From Butyricicoccus_A sp963601915 (lineage in GTDB: Bacteria; Bacillota; Clostridia; Oscillospirales; Butyricicoccaceae): a DNA stretch of 48,502 nucleotides. Where the stretch lies: assembly GCA_963601915.1 (NCBI GenBank), contig CAVCGL010000016.1, forward strand, positions 1 to 48,502. The letters are read 5' to 3'. This document shows, piece by piece, positions 31,976 through 41,300 of this stretch. Numbering within the stretch: position 1 is the stretch's first letter; each line of letters begins with the position of its first letter. The notes beneath the pieces were generated by a model. It was not told the DNA's origin. It did not search any database and was given only the letters and a program-made list of their open reading frames with translations. Position numbers and translations under genes: made by a program.

Positions 31976-33757
31976 TTACGCTTCTTTTTCTTTGATTTTC
32001 TCTAAAATGCGGCTGATGAGTGCCGTTCTCTGGAACGGTGTCATCAGATAATAACCATCGACATACGGCGCGATGTGCTTGGCAATCTCAGAGGAAATCG
32101 TCACCGCAAGATCTTCTCCTTCTGCGCGATTCTTGCCCTCATACATTTGCGTGATGGTTTCATCAACGCGAATGCCATTAATTTCACTGTCCATAAACCG
32201 AGCATTCTTTGCGCTGACTACCGGAATAATACCGCCCAAAATATAGGCACCCTGCAGCTCCTCACGTGCTCGTTTGAGATTTTCAAACGCCTCTTCTGTC
32301 AAAATCGGCTGTGTCAGGAAGCCAATGATGCCGCGTTCCATCTTTGCCTTGGCAAGACGCAGCTGCACATCAAAATTCAATGCATTGACATTGAGCGCAC
32401 CAAACAGATGAAACGGACTCGGCAGAACCGTCTGACCCAACGAGGAGACAAAGGACGCCAGCTTGCGGGAATTAAACTGATAGACGCTCTTGACTTCATC
32501 GCGCTCTGCTGTCGGAATCGGGTCGCCGGTGACGAGCAGAATATTCCGAATGCCCTCCGCGTGCAGTCCCATGAGCAGAGCCTTTGTCGCATTGAGATTT
32601 CGGTCTCGGCAGGTCATATGCGGCAGCGCATCCATGTTCAGCTCACGGCGAATTTTGCACGCGAGCAGACTGGAATCCACGCGAGCCCGCGCAATCGGGC
32701 AATCTGCAATCGTGATAATATCGACATCTGCTCCCTTGAGCATCCATGCGCCGCTCATAAACTTGCTCAAATTGGCATTGGCTGGCGGGTCAAGCTCTAC
32801 AGCGACAACCTTTTCTCCCTTGCGCAGCTTTTCCCAGAACAAGCTCTCCGGCAGCGTATCCACCAGTTCTTCCCGCTGCTTTTTGCTGGTTTTCGGTTCA
32901 TCCGTGTGGTTATAGCCATCCAACGCCTTTTTGGCCTGCGCAATGTGCACCGGTGTCGTGCCGCAGCAGCCGCCCAGAATCGCTGCGCCTTCCTTTGCCA
33001 TCTCCAACAGCTGGGTCGCAAAGTACACCGGATCGCCCTCATAGAACGAGCGATTGTTGATAACAACCGGATAGCCGGCATTCGGCATCAGCGACAGGGG
33101 GATACCGGTATGATCCAGCTCCTGCGCCAGCTCCAGCATATGCCGTGCACCGCAGACGCAGTTAAAGCCGACGCAGTCAATCTCCGCACACGCCTTGATT
33201 TCGTTGAGCAAAGCTGCTGCAAAGCTGCCGTCACGGGAAAATCCATCCGGCTGAATCGCAAACGACGCTATGATATATGCGTCTGGATTTTTTTGCTTGA
33301 TATACGCCGCTGTCTCCTTCAAGCCCTCTGCATTGGCATTGGTCTCAAACAGAAAATACTGTGCGCCAAGCTGTAAAAAGCAATCCGCAACAAAGCGGAA
33401 TTCCTCTCGAATATCCATGGTCTCCGGCAGTCCGGAAATCGGGCCAATATCTGCAAAGACATAGGCCTGATCTTTTGCCGCCTCGCAGGCGAGCTTCCAG
33501 CCCGCCTGAATGGTGCGCTCGACCAGCTCTTCATTGCCTTGAAAATTCACGCGATTGACCGCAAACGTATTGGTCTTAATCGCCTCGCTGCCCGCCTCAA
33601 GATACTCTCGATGAATGTCCGCAATCAGCTCCGGCTGGCTGAGATTTGCCAGCTCGCAGCCGCTTCCCACGCTCTGATTGCGCGTGGAAAAGTAGGTACC
33701 CATGCCGCCGTCAAACAGCAGGATATGATTTTTGATATACTCTCGAATGTTATTCAT
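31976..33757 (-). CDS. Homocysteine S-methyltransferase / methylenetetrahydrofolate reductase fusion
   Basis: A 593-residue bifunctional protein. The N-terminal half (about 1-290) is a Betaine/homocysteine methyltransferase barrel with the zinc-ligand motifs GFNCVCG and GGCCGTTP. The C-terminal half (about 320-590) is a MetF-type flavin domain that reduces methylene-THF to methyl-THF (patterns VAVELDPP, HMTCRDRN, LLVTGDP, GIIGFLTQPIL). It would supply methyl-THF to MetH next door, and its own methyltransferase half may bring methyl groups from another donor. The ATG at 33757 is 7 bp after the metH stop codon, so it is the last gene of a three-gene operon. The donor used by the N-terminal half (S-methylmethionine or other) cannot be told from sequence. 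Confidence 0.92.
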   Translation of the reverse strand: MNNIREYIKNHILLFDGGMGTYFSTRNQSVGSGCELANLSQPELIADIHREYLEAGSEAIKTNTFAVNRVNFQGNEELVERTIQAGWKLACEAAKDQAYVFADIGPISGLPETMDIREEFRFVADCFLQLGAQYFLFETNANAEGLKETAAYIKQKNPDAYIIASFAIQPDGFSRDGSFAAALLNEIKACAEIDCVGFNCVCGARHMLELAQELDHTGIPLSLMPNAGYPVVINNRSFYEGDPVYFATQLLEMAKEGAAILGGCCGTTPVHIAQAKKALDGYNHTDEPKTSKKQREELVDTLPESLFWEKLRKGEKVVAVELDPPANANLSKFMSGAWMLKGADVDIITIADCPIARARVDSSLLACKIRRELNMDALPHMTCRDRNLNATKALLMGLHAEGIRNILLVTGDPIPTAERDEVKSVYQFNSRKLASFVSSLGQTVLPSPFHLFGALNVNALNFDVQLRLAKAKMERGIIGFLTQPILTEEAFENLKRAREELQGAYILGGIIPVVSAKNARFMDSEINGIRVDETITQMYEGKNRAEGEDLAVTISSEIAKHIAPYVDGYYLMTPFQRTALISRILEKIKEKEA

Positions 33758-33763
33758 ATTGTC

Positions 33764-36100
33764 TTATCCCAATACTTCCTTTGCTATATCGGCGGATGCC
33801 TTGGCATCCTTGGCATAGTAATCTGCGCCGATTTCCTCGGCGTAATCTGCCGTCAGCACCGCGCCGCCGACCATGACCTTGCATACATGTCCCGAAGCAC
33901 GAAGTGCCTCAATGGTTCGGCGCATAGAGTCCACTGTCGTTGTCATCAGCGCAGACAGACCCACCAGCTTGACATCCTCTGCAACAGCTGTGTCCACGAC
34001 CTTCTGTACCGGTACATCGCGTCCCAAATCAATGACCTGATACCCGTAATTTTCCAGTACCACACGCACGATATTCTTACCAATGTCGTGAATGTCGCCT
34101 TCTACCGTCGCCATAATAATCTTGCCCTTGGAAACGCTCTCGCCGCCGCGCTTCGCAATGCGCAGCTTAATCAAATCAAAGCCTGCACACGCCGCATTGG
34201 CGGCATTGATGAGCTGCGGCAGAAAAATTTTCTGCTTTTCGTATTTGTCGCCGACCAAATCCAAAGCCGGAATCAGTTTTTGATTGATGACATCCAGCTC
34301 CGACATGGTTTCCAGCAGCTTTTCCGTCAAATCGGCGGTTTCCTGCTTAAGACCCTTGAGCACAGCATCCTCGATGCGCATTTCCTTGCCTGCCGCAGAG
34401 CTGCTTTTCGGTTCTTCCTCCACGTTGGCAAATCGCTCAATATATGCCTCACAGCCAACATCCTCGCCGGACAGCGCGCGATAGGAAACAACGGTGTCCA
34501 TAATCGGCTTTAGATTTGGGTTGATGATCGGCAGATCCAAGCCGCACCACATTGCCTGCGTCAAGAAATTGGTTGTGATATTATTTCTCTCCGGCAGACC
34601 AAACGAAATGTTGCTGACACCCAGCACACAATGCAGTCCCAGCTTCTCATGCACCATGCGTACAGCCATAAGTGTCTCCACTGCCTGTTCCTGCTGGGCC
34701 GAGATAGTCAGCGTCAGGCAGTCGATGAGCACATCTTCCTTCGGAATGCCGTGCTGCATGGCTTCCTGCATGATTTTTTCTGCCATGTCAAACCGCGCCT
34801 GTGCCGTCTGCGGAATACCGGATTTATCCATTGTCAGGCCGACCACGGCCGCGCCGTACTTTTTGACAATCGGCAAAATCGTATCCAGCTTGTCCTGTTC
34901 TGCATTGACCGAGTTGACAATGGCACGGCCGCTGCACGCGCGCAGACCCGCTTCAATTGCCGCCGGATCCGACGAATCAATCTGCAACGGCAGTGAAACC
35001 ACGCTTTGTACCGCCTTAACCACAGCAGTCATCATTTCTGCTTCATCAATGCCCGGCAGACCGACGTTAATATCCAAAATATCCGCACCGGCATCCTGCT
35101 GTTCAATCGCGCGCTCCATAATATAGTTGAAGTCGCGCTCACGCAGTGCCTGCTGGAAGCGCTTTTTGCCGGTCGGATTGATGCGTTCACCAATGACACG
35201 CACACCGCCGAAGTCCGTCATATGGCTCGCAGAGCACACACCGCGTTTACGTACCGGACGAATATCCTCTTTGGCATCCGGCAGTGCCGCCAGCGCCGCG
35301 ATAAAGTCCGGCGTCGTGCCGCAGCAGCCGCCCAAGATCGAGACACCCAGCTCCGGAAATTTCGCCATCTGTCTGCCGAATTCCGCAGCGTCCATATCAT
35401 ACCCGCCGGTTGCCGGATCCGGCAGACCGGCATTCGGCTTGACAATCAGCGGCTTGTCCGTCCACTTGCGCATTTCTTCTATGAGCGGAAAAATCTCTTC
35501 CGGTCCCAGAGAACAGTTGATGCCCATCGCGGCAACATCCAAGCCTTCCAACGTAGCCGCCATGCTGGCAACTGTTGTACCGGTAAAGGTTCTGCCGGTC
35601 GCTTCAAAACTCATCGTGACCAAAATCGGCAGATTGCTCTGTTCTCGCGCCGCGAGAACCGCCGCTTTGACTTCATACAAGTCGGTCATGGTCTCAAAAA
35701 TGACGAGATCCGCGCCCGCCTGCTCTCCGGCACGCACCATCTGTGCGTAAATTTCATAGGCTTCATCAAATGCCAGCGTACCGAGCGGTTCCATCAGCTC
35801 ACCAATCGGGCCGACGTCCAAGGCAACCTTGGCTTTTCCACCCGCTGCCTTTTTTGCAATGGCGACATTTGCCGCAACCAATTCTTCTACGGTATGTCCG
35901 GTACCCTCCAGCTTGTGCGCGTTAGCGCCAAAGGTATTGGCATAGATAATATCACTGCCAGCCTGCACATAGCCGCGCTGGATATTTTCCAAAATTTCCG
36001 GATGCTGAACACCGAAAATTTCCGGCCGTTCGCCCAGACCCAAACCGGCAGCCTGCAGCATCGTGCCCATGCCGCCGTCAAGTAATGTCAGATTATTCAT
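33764..36100 (-). CDS. metH: Cobalamin-dependent methionine synthase (short form)
   Basis: A 778-residue methionine synthase that transfers a methyl group from methyl-THF to homocysteine through cobalamin. In order: homocysteine barrel (1-285, zinc motifs GINCSLG and GGCCGTTPDF), pterin-binding barrel (about 305-560; GERINPTGKKRF), cap, and B12-binding domain with the lower-ligand motif GDIHDIG near residue 665. The usual C-terminal SAM-dependent reactivation domain is absent and is supplied by the upstream gene. The ATG at 36100 overlaps that gene by 8 bp (ATGAATAA), a translational-coupling signature; a TTG three codons earlier would sit on the ribosome site. It shares an operon with the HMT-MetF fusion. 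Confidence 0.95.
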   Translation of the reverse strand: MNNLTLLDGGMGTMLQAAGLGLGERPEIFGVQHPEILENIQRGYVQAGSDIIYANTFGANAHKLEGTGHTVEELVAANVAIAKKAAGGKAKVALDVGPIGELMEPLGTLAFDEAYEIYAQMVRAGEQAGADLVIFETMTDLYEVKAAVLAAREQSNLPILVTMSFEATGRTFTGTTVASMAATLEGLDVAAMGINCSLGPEEIFPLIEEMRKWTDKPLIVKPNAGLPDPATGGYDMDAAEFGRQMAKFPELGVSILGGCCGTTPDFIAALAALPDAKEDIRPVRKRGVCSASHMTDFGGVRVIGERINPTGKKRFQQALRERDFNYIMERAIEQQDAGADILDINVGLPGIDEAEMMTAVVKAVQSVVSLPLQIDSSDPAAIEAGLRACSGRAIVNSVNAEQDKLDTILPIVKKYGAAVVGLTMDKSGIPQTAQARFDMAEKIMQEAMQHGIPKEDVLIDCLTLTISAQQEQAVETLMAVRMVHEKLGLHCVLGVSNISFGLPERNNITTNFLTQAMWCGLDLPIINPNLKPIMDTVVSYRALSGEDVGCEAYIERFANVEEEPKSSSAAGKEMRIEDAVLKGLKQETADLTEKLLETMSELDVINQKLIPALDLVGDKYEKQKIFLPQLINAANAACAGFDLIKLRIAKRGGESVSKGKIIMATVEGDIHDIGKNIVRVVLENYGYQVIDLGRDVPVQKVVDTAVAEDVKLVGLSALMTTTVDSMRRTIEALRASGHVCKVMVGGAVLTADYAEEIGADYYAKDAKASADIAKEVLG

Positions 36101-36758
36101 GACAAGCAAGTCCTTCCTTTCGATAGGGACAGGTCAGGAACATACTGCATACCTCACAGCCCCGTTTTCTCAGTTTTTGCGGATGATCGGAGATTCCCAT
36201 AATCGCCGTTACCGATTTTCGCGGAATCATCAAATAATTCGGGGTGACAGTCAGACCAATGCGCCGCGTTGTATTGAGCGCCTCGCACAGCCTGCGCTGG
36301 GTGTGCAGCGGTAAATCACCGTATCCCGGACTAAATCGGTCGGTCAAAAACCGTCCTTCTTGTTCCAATTGCTCCCGCAAATCAAATTCAAAATGGTCGC
36401 AGACATTTTCAATCGCCGCACTGGCGCAGGCATCCATAATCACAGCGTCCGCCATATCTGTCACCTCGCGCCGCATGAGCAGCTGTTCAATCTGCGGCCC
36501 CAACGTCACGGCAAGCAGCACGCTTTCCTGGCAGGACGACAGAATGTCTTTCATATCCTTGCCTTCTAACGGAAAGCCGACAATCTCGCCATCTTTTACT
36601 GGCAATCTGCGATAGACCAATCTCGGCTGGCAGCTCTTTGTCACTTCATCCATACAGCGCTGAATCTGCTGTTCCAGCTCCGGCGGCCGTTCCTGTCCGC
36701 GATACCCGAGATACATCAAAATCTCTTGATAATTGAGTTGTGTTAGTCTTGCTTCCAA
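36093..36758 (-). CDS. Methionine synthase reactivation protein
   Basis: A 221-residue free-standing version of the MetH activation domain, which uses SAM and reduced flavodoxin to restore oxidised cobalamin. Family marks are DRFSPGYGDLPL and the late MIPRKSVTAIMGIS. The C-terminus carries GCEVCSMFLTCPYR, a CxxCx5C cluster, then a final Cys near the end. Start choice: GAGGTGA (36766-36772) is 7 bases before a TTG at 36758. An ATG at 36776 would begin only 8 bases after the -10 box, making a leaderless message, so TTG is preferred. First gene of the metH operon and overlapping metH by 8 bp. Confidence 0.85.
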   Translation of the reverse strand: MEARLTQLNYQEILMYLGYRGQERPPELEQQIQRCMDEVTKSCQPRLVYRRLPVKDGEIVGFPLEGKDMKDILSSCQESVLLAVTLGPQIEQLLMRREVTDMADAVIMDACASAAIENVCDHFEFDLREQLEQEGRFLTDRFSPGYGDLPLHTQRRLCEALNTTRRIGLTVTPNYLMIPRKSVTAIMGISDHPQKLRKRGCEVCSMFLTCPYRKEGLACHE

Positions 36759-36783
36759 TTGCCGTTCACCTCGCATTTCCTAT

Positions 36784-36812
36784 CATTATACCATGCAAAA
36801 CGCCGCCCCGCA
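36784..36812 (-). promoter_or_regulatory. Promoter of the metH operon
   Basis: On the minus strand TTGCGG, 17 bp, TATAAT, with the -10 close to plus 36784-36789. The -10 ends about 8 bases before the ATG at 36776, which argues for the TTG start at 36758. No S-box, T-box or cobalamin riboswitch is present in the short leader. Confidence 0.65.
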
Positions 36813-36830
36813 ACCAACGCAAAAAGCAAC

Positions 36831-36875
36831 AAAAAACTGCCGCAGTCTTCCCATGGGATTTCTGCGACAGTTTTA
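36831..36875. terminator. Terminator after the alarmone synthetase
   Basis: AACTGCCGCAG (36835-36845) pairs with CTGCGACAGTT (36862-36872) with one mismatch; the minus strand continues into TTTTTT after the stem. It separates this gene from the downstream metH operon. Confidence 0.8.
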
Positions 36876-37511
36876 TTATACCGTATCTTTATTTTGTTTA
36901 TCCAGCAAACGGCGCATCGCCTGCATCCGTTCGTCCATGCGGTGCATGTCATTTGCACAGGCGAGCAGCTCTCTGCGCAGAGACCGGCCGATTTTGCTCT
37001 TCTTTTTGTACTGTAACTCGTGCTCCATCACCGACCAATAATCCATGCCCATGGTGCGGATCTGGATTTCTACCTTGCGTTCATTGGGAAACTGTACCTG
37101 CATGTGCAGACTTTGGTACCCGCTGTTCTTCGGTTTTTTGATAAAATCCTTGACCTTTAAAATGCGAATATCCGGCAGCATCTCTAAAAATGCCCGCACG
37201 CGGTCTATATCATCCAAATACAGGCACACAATGCGAATTCCCGCCAGATCATTGATGTACCGATAGATATTGGCATTGGTTTTTTCGCGTTTTTTTCGCC
37301 GCAGCTTTGCCAAAATACTCTGCTCACTTTTGAGCCGCCACACAATCTGCGAAACAATCTCTCGATGAAGCAGGGTCTGCTGTTGTTCGGCAAACTGCCG
37401 GATTTTTCCAATCAGCAGATTGATACAAGCCTGATATTCCTGCTGCACCTCTGGGCGCAGAAAATCCATCACAAACTTTTCCTGCTCCACGCTCCATCGC
37501 TCCCCTGCCAT
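36876..37511 (-). CDS. Small alarmone synthetase, RelA/SpoT synthetase domain
   Basis: A 211-residue single-domain (p)ppGpp synthetase of the RelQ/RelP (YjbM/YwaC) class. It transfers pyrophosphate from ATP to GTP or GDP in the stress response. Typical motifs are present: VWRLKSEQSIL (substrate Arg/Lys and Ser), DLAGIRIVC, FIKKPKNSGYQSLH and the G-loop VEIQIRTMGMDYWSVMEHELQYKK with the catalytic Glu. There is no HD hydrolase domain or regulatory TGS/ACT tail. The start at 37511 has only a weak ribosome site. A promoter lies 19-47 bases upstream. It is monocistronic. Confidence 0.93.
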   Translation of the reverse strand: MAGERWSVEQEKFVMDFLRPEVQQEYQACINLLIGKIRQFAEQQQTLLHREIVSQIVWRLKSEQSILAKLRRKKREKTNANIYRYINDLAGIRIVCLYLDDIDRVRAFLEMLPDIRILKVKDFIKKPKNSGYQSLHMQVQFPNERKVEIQIRTMGMDYWSVMEHELQYKKKSKIGRSLRRELLACANDMHRMDERMQAMRRLLDKQNKDTV

Positions 37512-37529
37512 GTATTCTCTATCTATTCT

Positions 37530-37558
37530 ATTGTAGACTCTTTGCAGCTATGTATCAA
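37530..37558 (-). promoter_or_regulatory. Promoter of the small alarmone synthetase gene
   Basis: On the minus strand TTGATA (37553-37558), 17 bp, TACAAT (37530-37535). Confidence 0.7.
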
Positions 37559-37593
37559 TGCATCGTATGTAAATTTTGGAACAAATTTGTAAA

Positions 37594-38301
37594 TTACAGG
37601 GAAAACAGCGGAAAGATGTCGTCGGTTTCGCCTGGTGTGCCGTTGTAAATATGGATGCCATGCGCATCGGCATACTGTTTTGCTGTCCGAAATGCCGACT
37701 GCATCTTTTCCTCCTGCGGATGACAGCAGCCACAGCCGACCAGCACCAGATCCGTAAATCCAAGATACACCGCAATCTGCATCAGCGAGTACACGGTGTC
37801 ATAGCCATCATACACAACCTCCAGTGCATCGCCGCTGAATTTGACATGATGGGTGTCATACTCGTTACAGTAGTATTTATAGACACCGAGATACGGATAG
37901 GCAATCCAGTTTTTCGGTGTCGGAGATGGTACAGGCAGATTATCTCCGGCAAGAATCCCCTGTTCCGGAATCTTGTCAATATACTCTTTGATTTGTTCGA
38001 GCATGGATGGACTCTGAATACCCAGATACGTCGGCTGCCAGCCCGTCTTTTTGAGCTTTTCCCAGCCCGCCGCACTGCACAGCGTGCACTCATGGTTCAA
38101 TCGGTCGAGAATCGACGGCTGAACCTCCGCTCCCAGAATCACACAGCGGCCGCGCTGACTGCCCTGCAGTGCCTGTAACGGCTGAAACAGCGGTTCAATG
38201 TGTCCCTGTTTTCGTGCCTCTGCTTTTTTTACTTCCTCTTCATAATGCGCGCGCTGGCTGCGTTTCTGCTTTTCCCAGCGCAATTTTCCCAAAAATCCCA
38301 T
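37594..38301 (-). CDS. Degenerate MptE-like (DUF115) protein
   Basis: A 235-residue protein that follows the MptE-like/DUF115 fold, best seen in the C-terminal half where DGYDTVYSLMQIAVYLGFTDLVLVG matches the TVxxxxxQLAxYxGFxxVYLLG pattern of surface glycosyltransferases of this group. The N-terminal part (RCVILGAEVQPSILDRLNHE...GWQPTYLGIQSP) parallels their GNGPSL..DL....WRPTYY segment, but GNGPSL has become LGAEVQPS, and the acidic residue after LLG is lost, giving GCGCCHPQEE with three clustered cysteines. It begins 10 bp after the 1457-residue CoA-dehydratase fusion and is co-transcribed with it, not with sugar genes. A function in metal or cofactor handling is conceivable but unproven. 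Confidence 0.6.
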   Translation of the reverse strand: MGFLGKLRWEKQKRSQRAHYEEEVKKAEARKQGHIEPLFQPLQALQGSQRGRCVILGAEVQPSILDRLNHECTLCSAAGWEKLKKTGWQPTYLGIQSPSMLEQIKEYIDKIPEQGILAGDNLPVPSPTPKNWIAYPYLGVYKYYCNEYDTHHVKFSGDALEVVYDGYDTVYSLMQIAVYLGFTDLVLVGCGCCHPQEEKMQSAFRTAKQYADAHGIHIYNGTPGETDDIFPLFSL

Positions 38302-38311
38302 AGTTTCTCCC

Positions 38312-41300
38312 TTAAGCGTGTTTGCTTTTCTCGTTCATAATGAGCATTTGCAGACGGTTTTCTACATTCGCAAAGCTGACATCCGGATCGTAATCCAGCG
38401 GCAAAATCTGCGCATCTGGATACAGTTCCTTGAGTCGTTTGGCGATGCCGCGACCGACAACATGATTGGGCAGGCATCCAAACGGCTGCAAAATGATAAA
38501 GTTCCGACAGCCGTTCTTGGCGTTGTGCAGAATTTCTCCCGGAATCAGCACACCCTCACCGGCATCAAACGTGTGATGGATAATCGGGTCGCTGTCCTTG
38601 ATAATCTCCTGCATGCGCGCCGCCCGATGGTACAGCGGATGCTTCTTCGCAATCGCGTCTGTCATAGCGTGTGCCGCATTGAAAATCTCATCTGCGGTAA
38701 AATACCAAATCTTTTCACCCATCGGCTTTTTGAGCTTATATTCCCGAATCTGCGCGTCAATGTAAAAATACGACTTGCGAATGACATCGGTCATGCGCGC
38801 CTCAATAATTTCAAATCCATTTTCCTCCAGATACTTCTCAATATCATGGTTTGCGCCCGGATGGAAATTGAGCAGGTACTCGCCCACGATGAGAACCGTC
38901 GGTCTACGCCTACTGCGATCATACGCCACATCGCACATGATGTCAATCGCCCGTTTAAATCCGCCGCGCATGCCGAGAATGCCGCCGTGCTCCATGCCGT
39001 CGATCACGGCATCCATCGCCCGCTCAAAGGCGGCATCGGCACTGCCTGCGACCAGCTCATACGGACGCATCTTGCGCAGCAGCTCTTCCAAAACGTCAAT
39101 CATCGGCAGAGCAAACGCAATATTGAGCGCAGACATCAGACTCATGCGGAAGCCCGGATGCATGTCATGGCTATCCTTGTCATCGTTGGTCAAAATCGGA
39201 ACATCGGCAAAGCCCGCATCGTCCAGTGCTTTGCGCAGCAGTGCACTATAGTGCGTCAGACGGCAGTCGCCGATGTACTTACCCATGCCAATGGCGACCT
39301 GTTTGTTTTGATATTTTCCGCTGCGCAGTGCTTCCAACGCCTCACCGATGACAATCTGTGCCGGGAAGCAAATATCATTGTGCACATACTGCTTGCCGAG
39401 CCGAATGGCTTCTTCTCTTCCGACCGGCAGCGGCTCCGCCTTGATATGCTGGGCACTGAATGCCGCCGACATAACTCGGCTAAAGGCATGAGAGGTATTC
39501 GGCACGAGCACAATGCGTTCTTTGGCATCCTGCTTGGTGAATTTTGTCGGGTATGGATCGGACAGTTCGTGTACCTGTCCGGTTGTCCGTGTTCTGCGCT
39601 GTGCCGCTGTTTCCAAAAAGCTCCTCACACGAATGCGCAGCGGGCCGGTAGCATCGCTCTCATCCAGCTTGAGCACCAGCGGATGTTTTCCGCTGATTTC
39701 ATTCATCATACGGATGATCTCATCGGATAGGTACGCATCATGTCCGCAGCCAAAGCTGACAACCTGTGCGTATTCCAAATAATCACAGCCTGCCGCAAGC
39801 ACGGCACCGGACAGCATCCGTGCGTGATAGTTATTGACAATATCCAATCGACTGTTGTGCAGATCCACGCGATTGATGTCCGGCAGACTGTCTATGGTCA
39901 GCACCGGAATATGGTGCTCGGTAAACAGCTCCGGCAAATCATGATTGACCAACGCATCGTTTTGATACGGTCTGGACGCCAAAACAACGGCATACGTGCC
40001 ATTTTTCTGCACCGTATCTATAATTTTCTGTCCTTCCGCCTTTAAGCGGTCAGAAAATTCCTGCTGTGCCGCATCTCCCGCCGCGATGGCTTTCCGCGTC
40101 AGCTCCGGCGCAATGCCAAATGTCTGTTGCATATACTGCGTGAGCTGTCGGTCTCTGTCCTCGGGCAGATGCCAGTGAAACAGCGGTGCATCAAACGGAA
40201 TGCCCCATCGGCGTGCCGGATCATCCGAATTGCGGATGACAATCGGGTATCCTTTGACGACAGCACACATGGACTCACTGGTTTGCGCCAAATTTTCACT
40301 CTTTACCGTCGTGATAGACGGCATGAAAATACGATCTACGCCCTTTTCCTTCAAATTGCGCAGATGTCCATGCACAAGCTTCGCCGGAAAACAAACCGTA
40401 TCCGAGGTAACCGCAGACAAGCCGTTTTCATACATGTCCCGTGTGCTGTTATCAGACACCTGCACCCGATAGCCCAAGCTGCGCCAGAACACCTTCCAAA
40501 ACGGCATCGTGTCCCAGAAGGACAACACACGCGGAATGCCAATGGTCACATCTTTTTCCTCATCCAGCTGCGGATAGGTATAGTCATGAAACAGCAGCTG
40601 TTCTCTGGTTCGGAATAAATTCGGCACATCGTCTTTTGTGCGGCGCGTATGCTTGACCTGTTCCCGCACCGTGGCATCATTGGGATTGCCCAAAATTTCG
40701 CCGCGCTCACAGCGATTGCCCGTGATAAAGGAACTGCCGTTCGAGAATCGGAGAATGGTTCTGCTGCAATGATTGCCGCAAAACGGACACGGCACGCCGT
40801 CCTGTTTGCTGTACTGAAAATTCGGAAGAGCAGAAAAGCCGATAAAATTGCTGACCGCGTGTTCGCCCGCCTGTCTTTTGGTGAGCAGTGCCGCGCCGAT
40901 AGCACCCATTTCTCCCGGATACGGTGCACGGGTGACCGGCTGTCCCAAATACTGCTCCAAGGCGCACAGCACAGCATCGTTTTTAAACGTACCGCCCTGC
41001 ACGACCACATGCTTGCCAAGCACAGATGGATTGGAAATGCGTACAACCTTGGTAAAGACATTGCGGATAATTGACCGGCAAAGTCCCGCCATAATATCCT
41101 CCGGTGTCCGACCGTTTTTCTGTTCCGTAATAATGGTACTGTTCATGAATACGGTGCAGCGGCTGCCCAAATCGGCGGGCTGCCGCGAACGAAATGCCGC
41201 ATCGGCAATCTGATCGACAGGAATGCCCAGCGCCGCGGCAAATCCTTCCAAAAAGGAACCGCAGCCGGAAGAACAGGCTTCATTCAGCGTGATATTTGTC

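Noticed and set aside
36777..36830. SAM or cobalamin riboswitch ahead of the metH operon
   Set aside because: The gap is short and contains none of the conserved core elements seen before metK.
38318..39730. Plus-strand frame of 470 codons
   Set aside because: It is antisense to the 1457-residue protein; length reflects the codon bias of the true strand.
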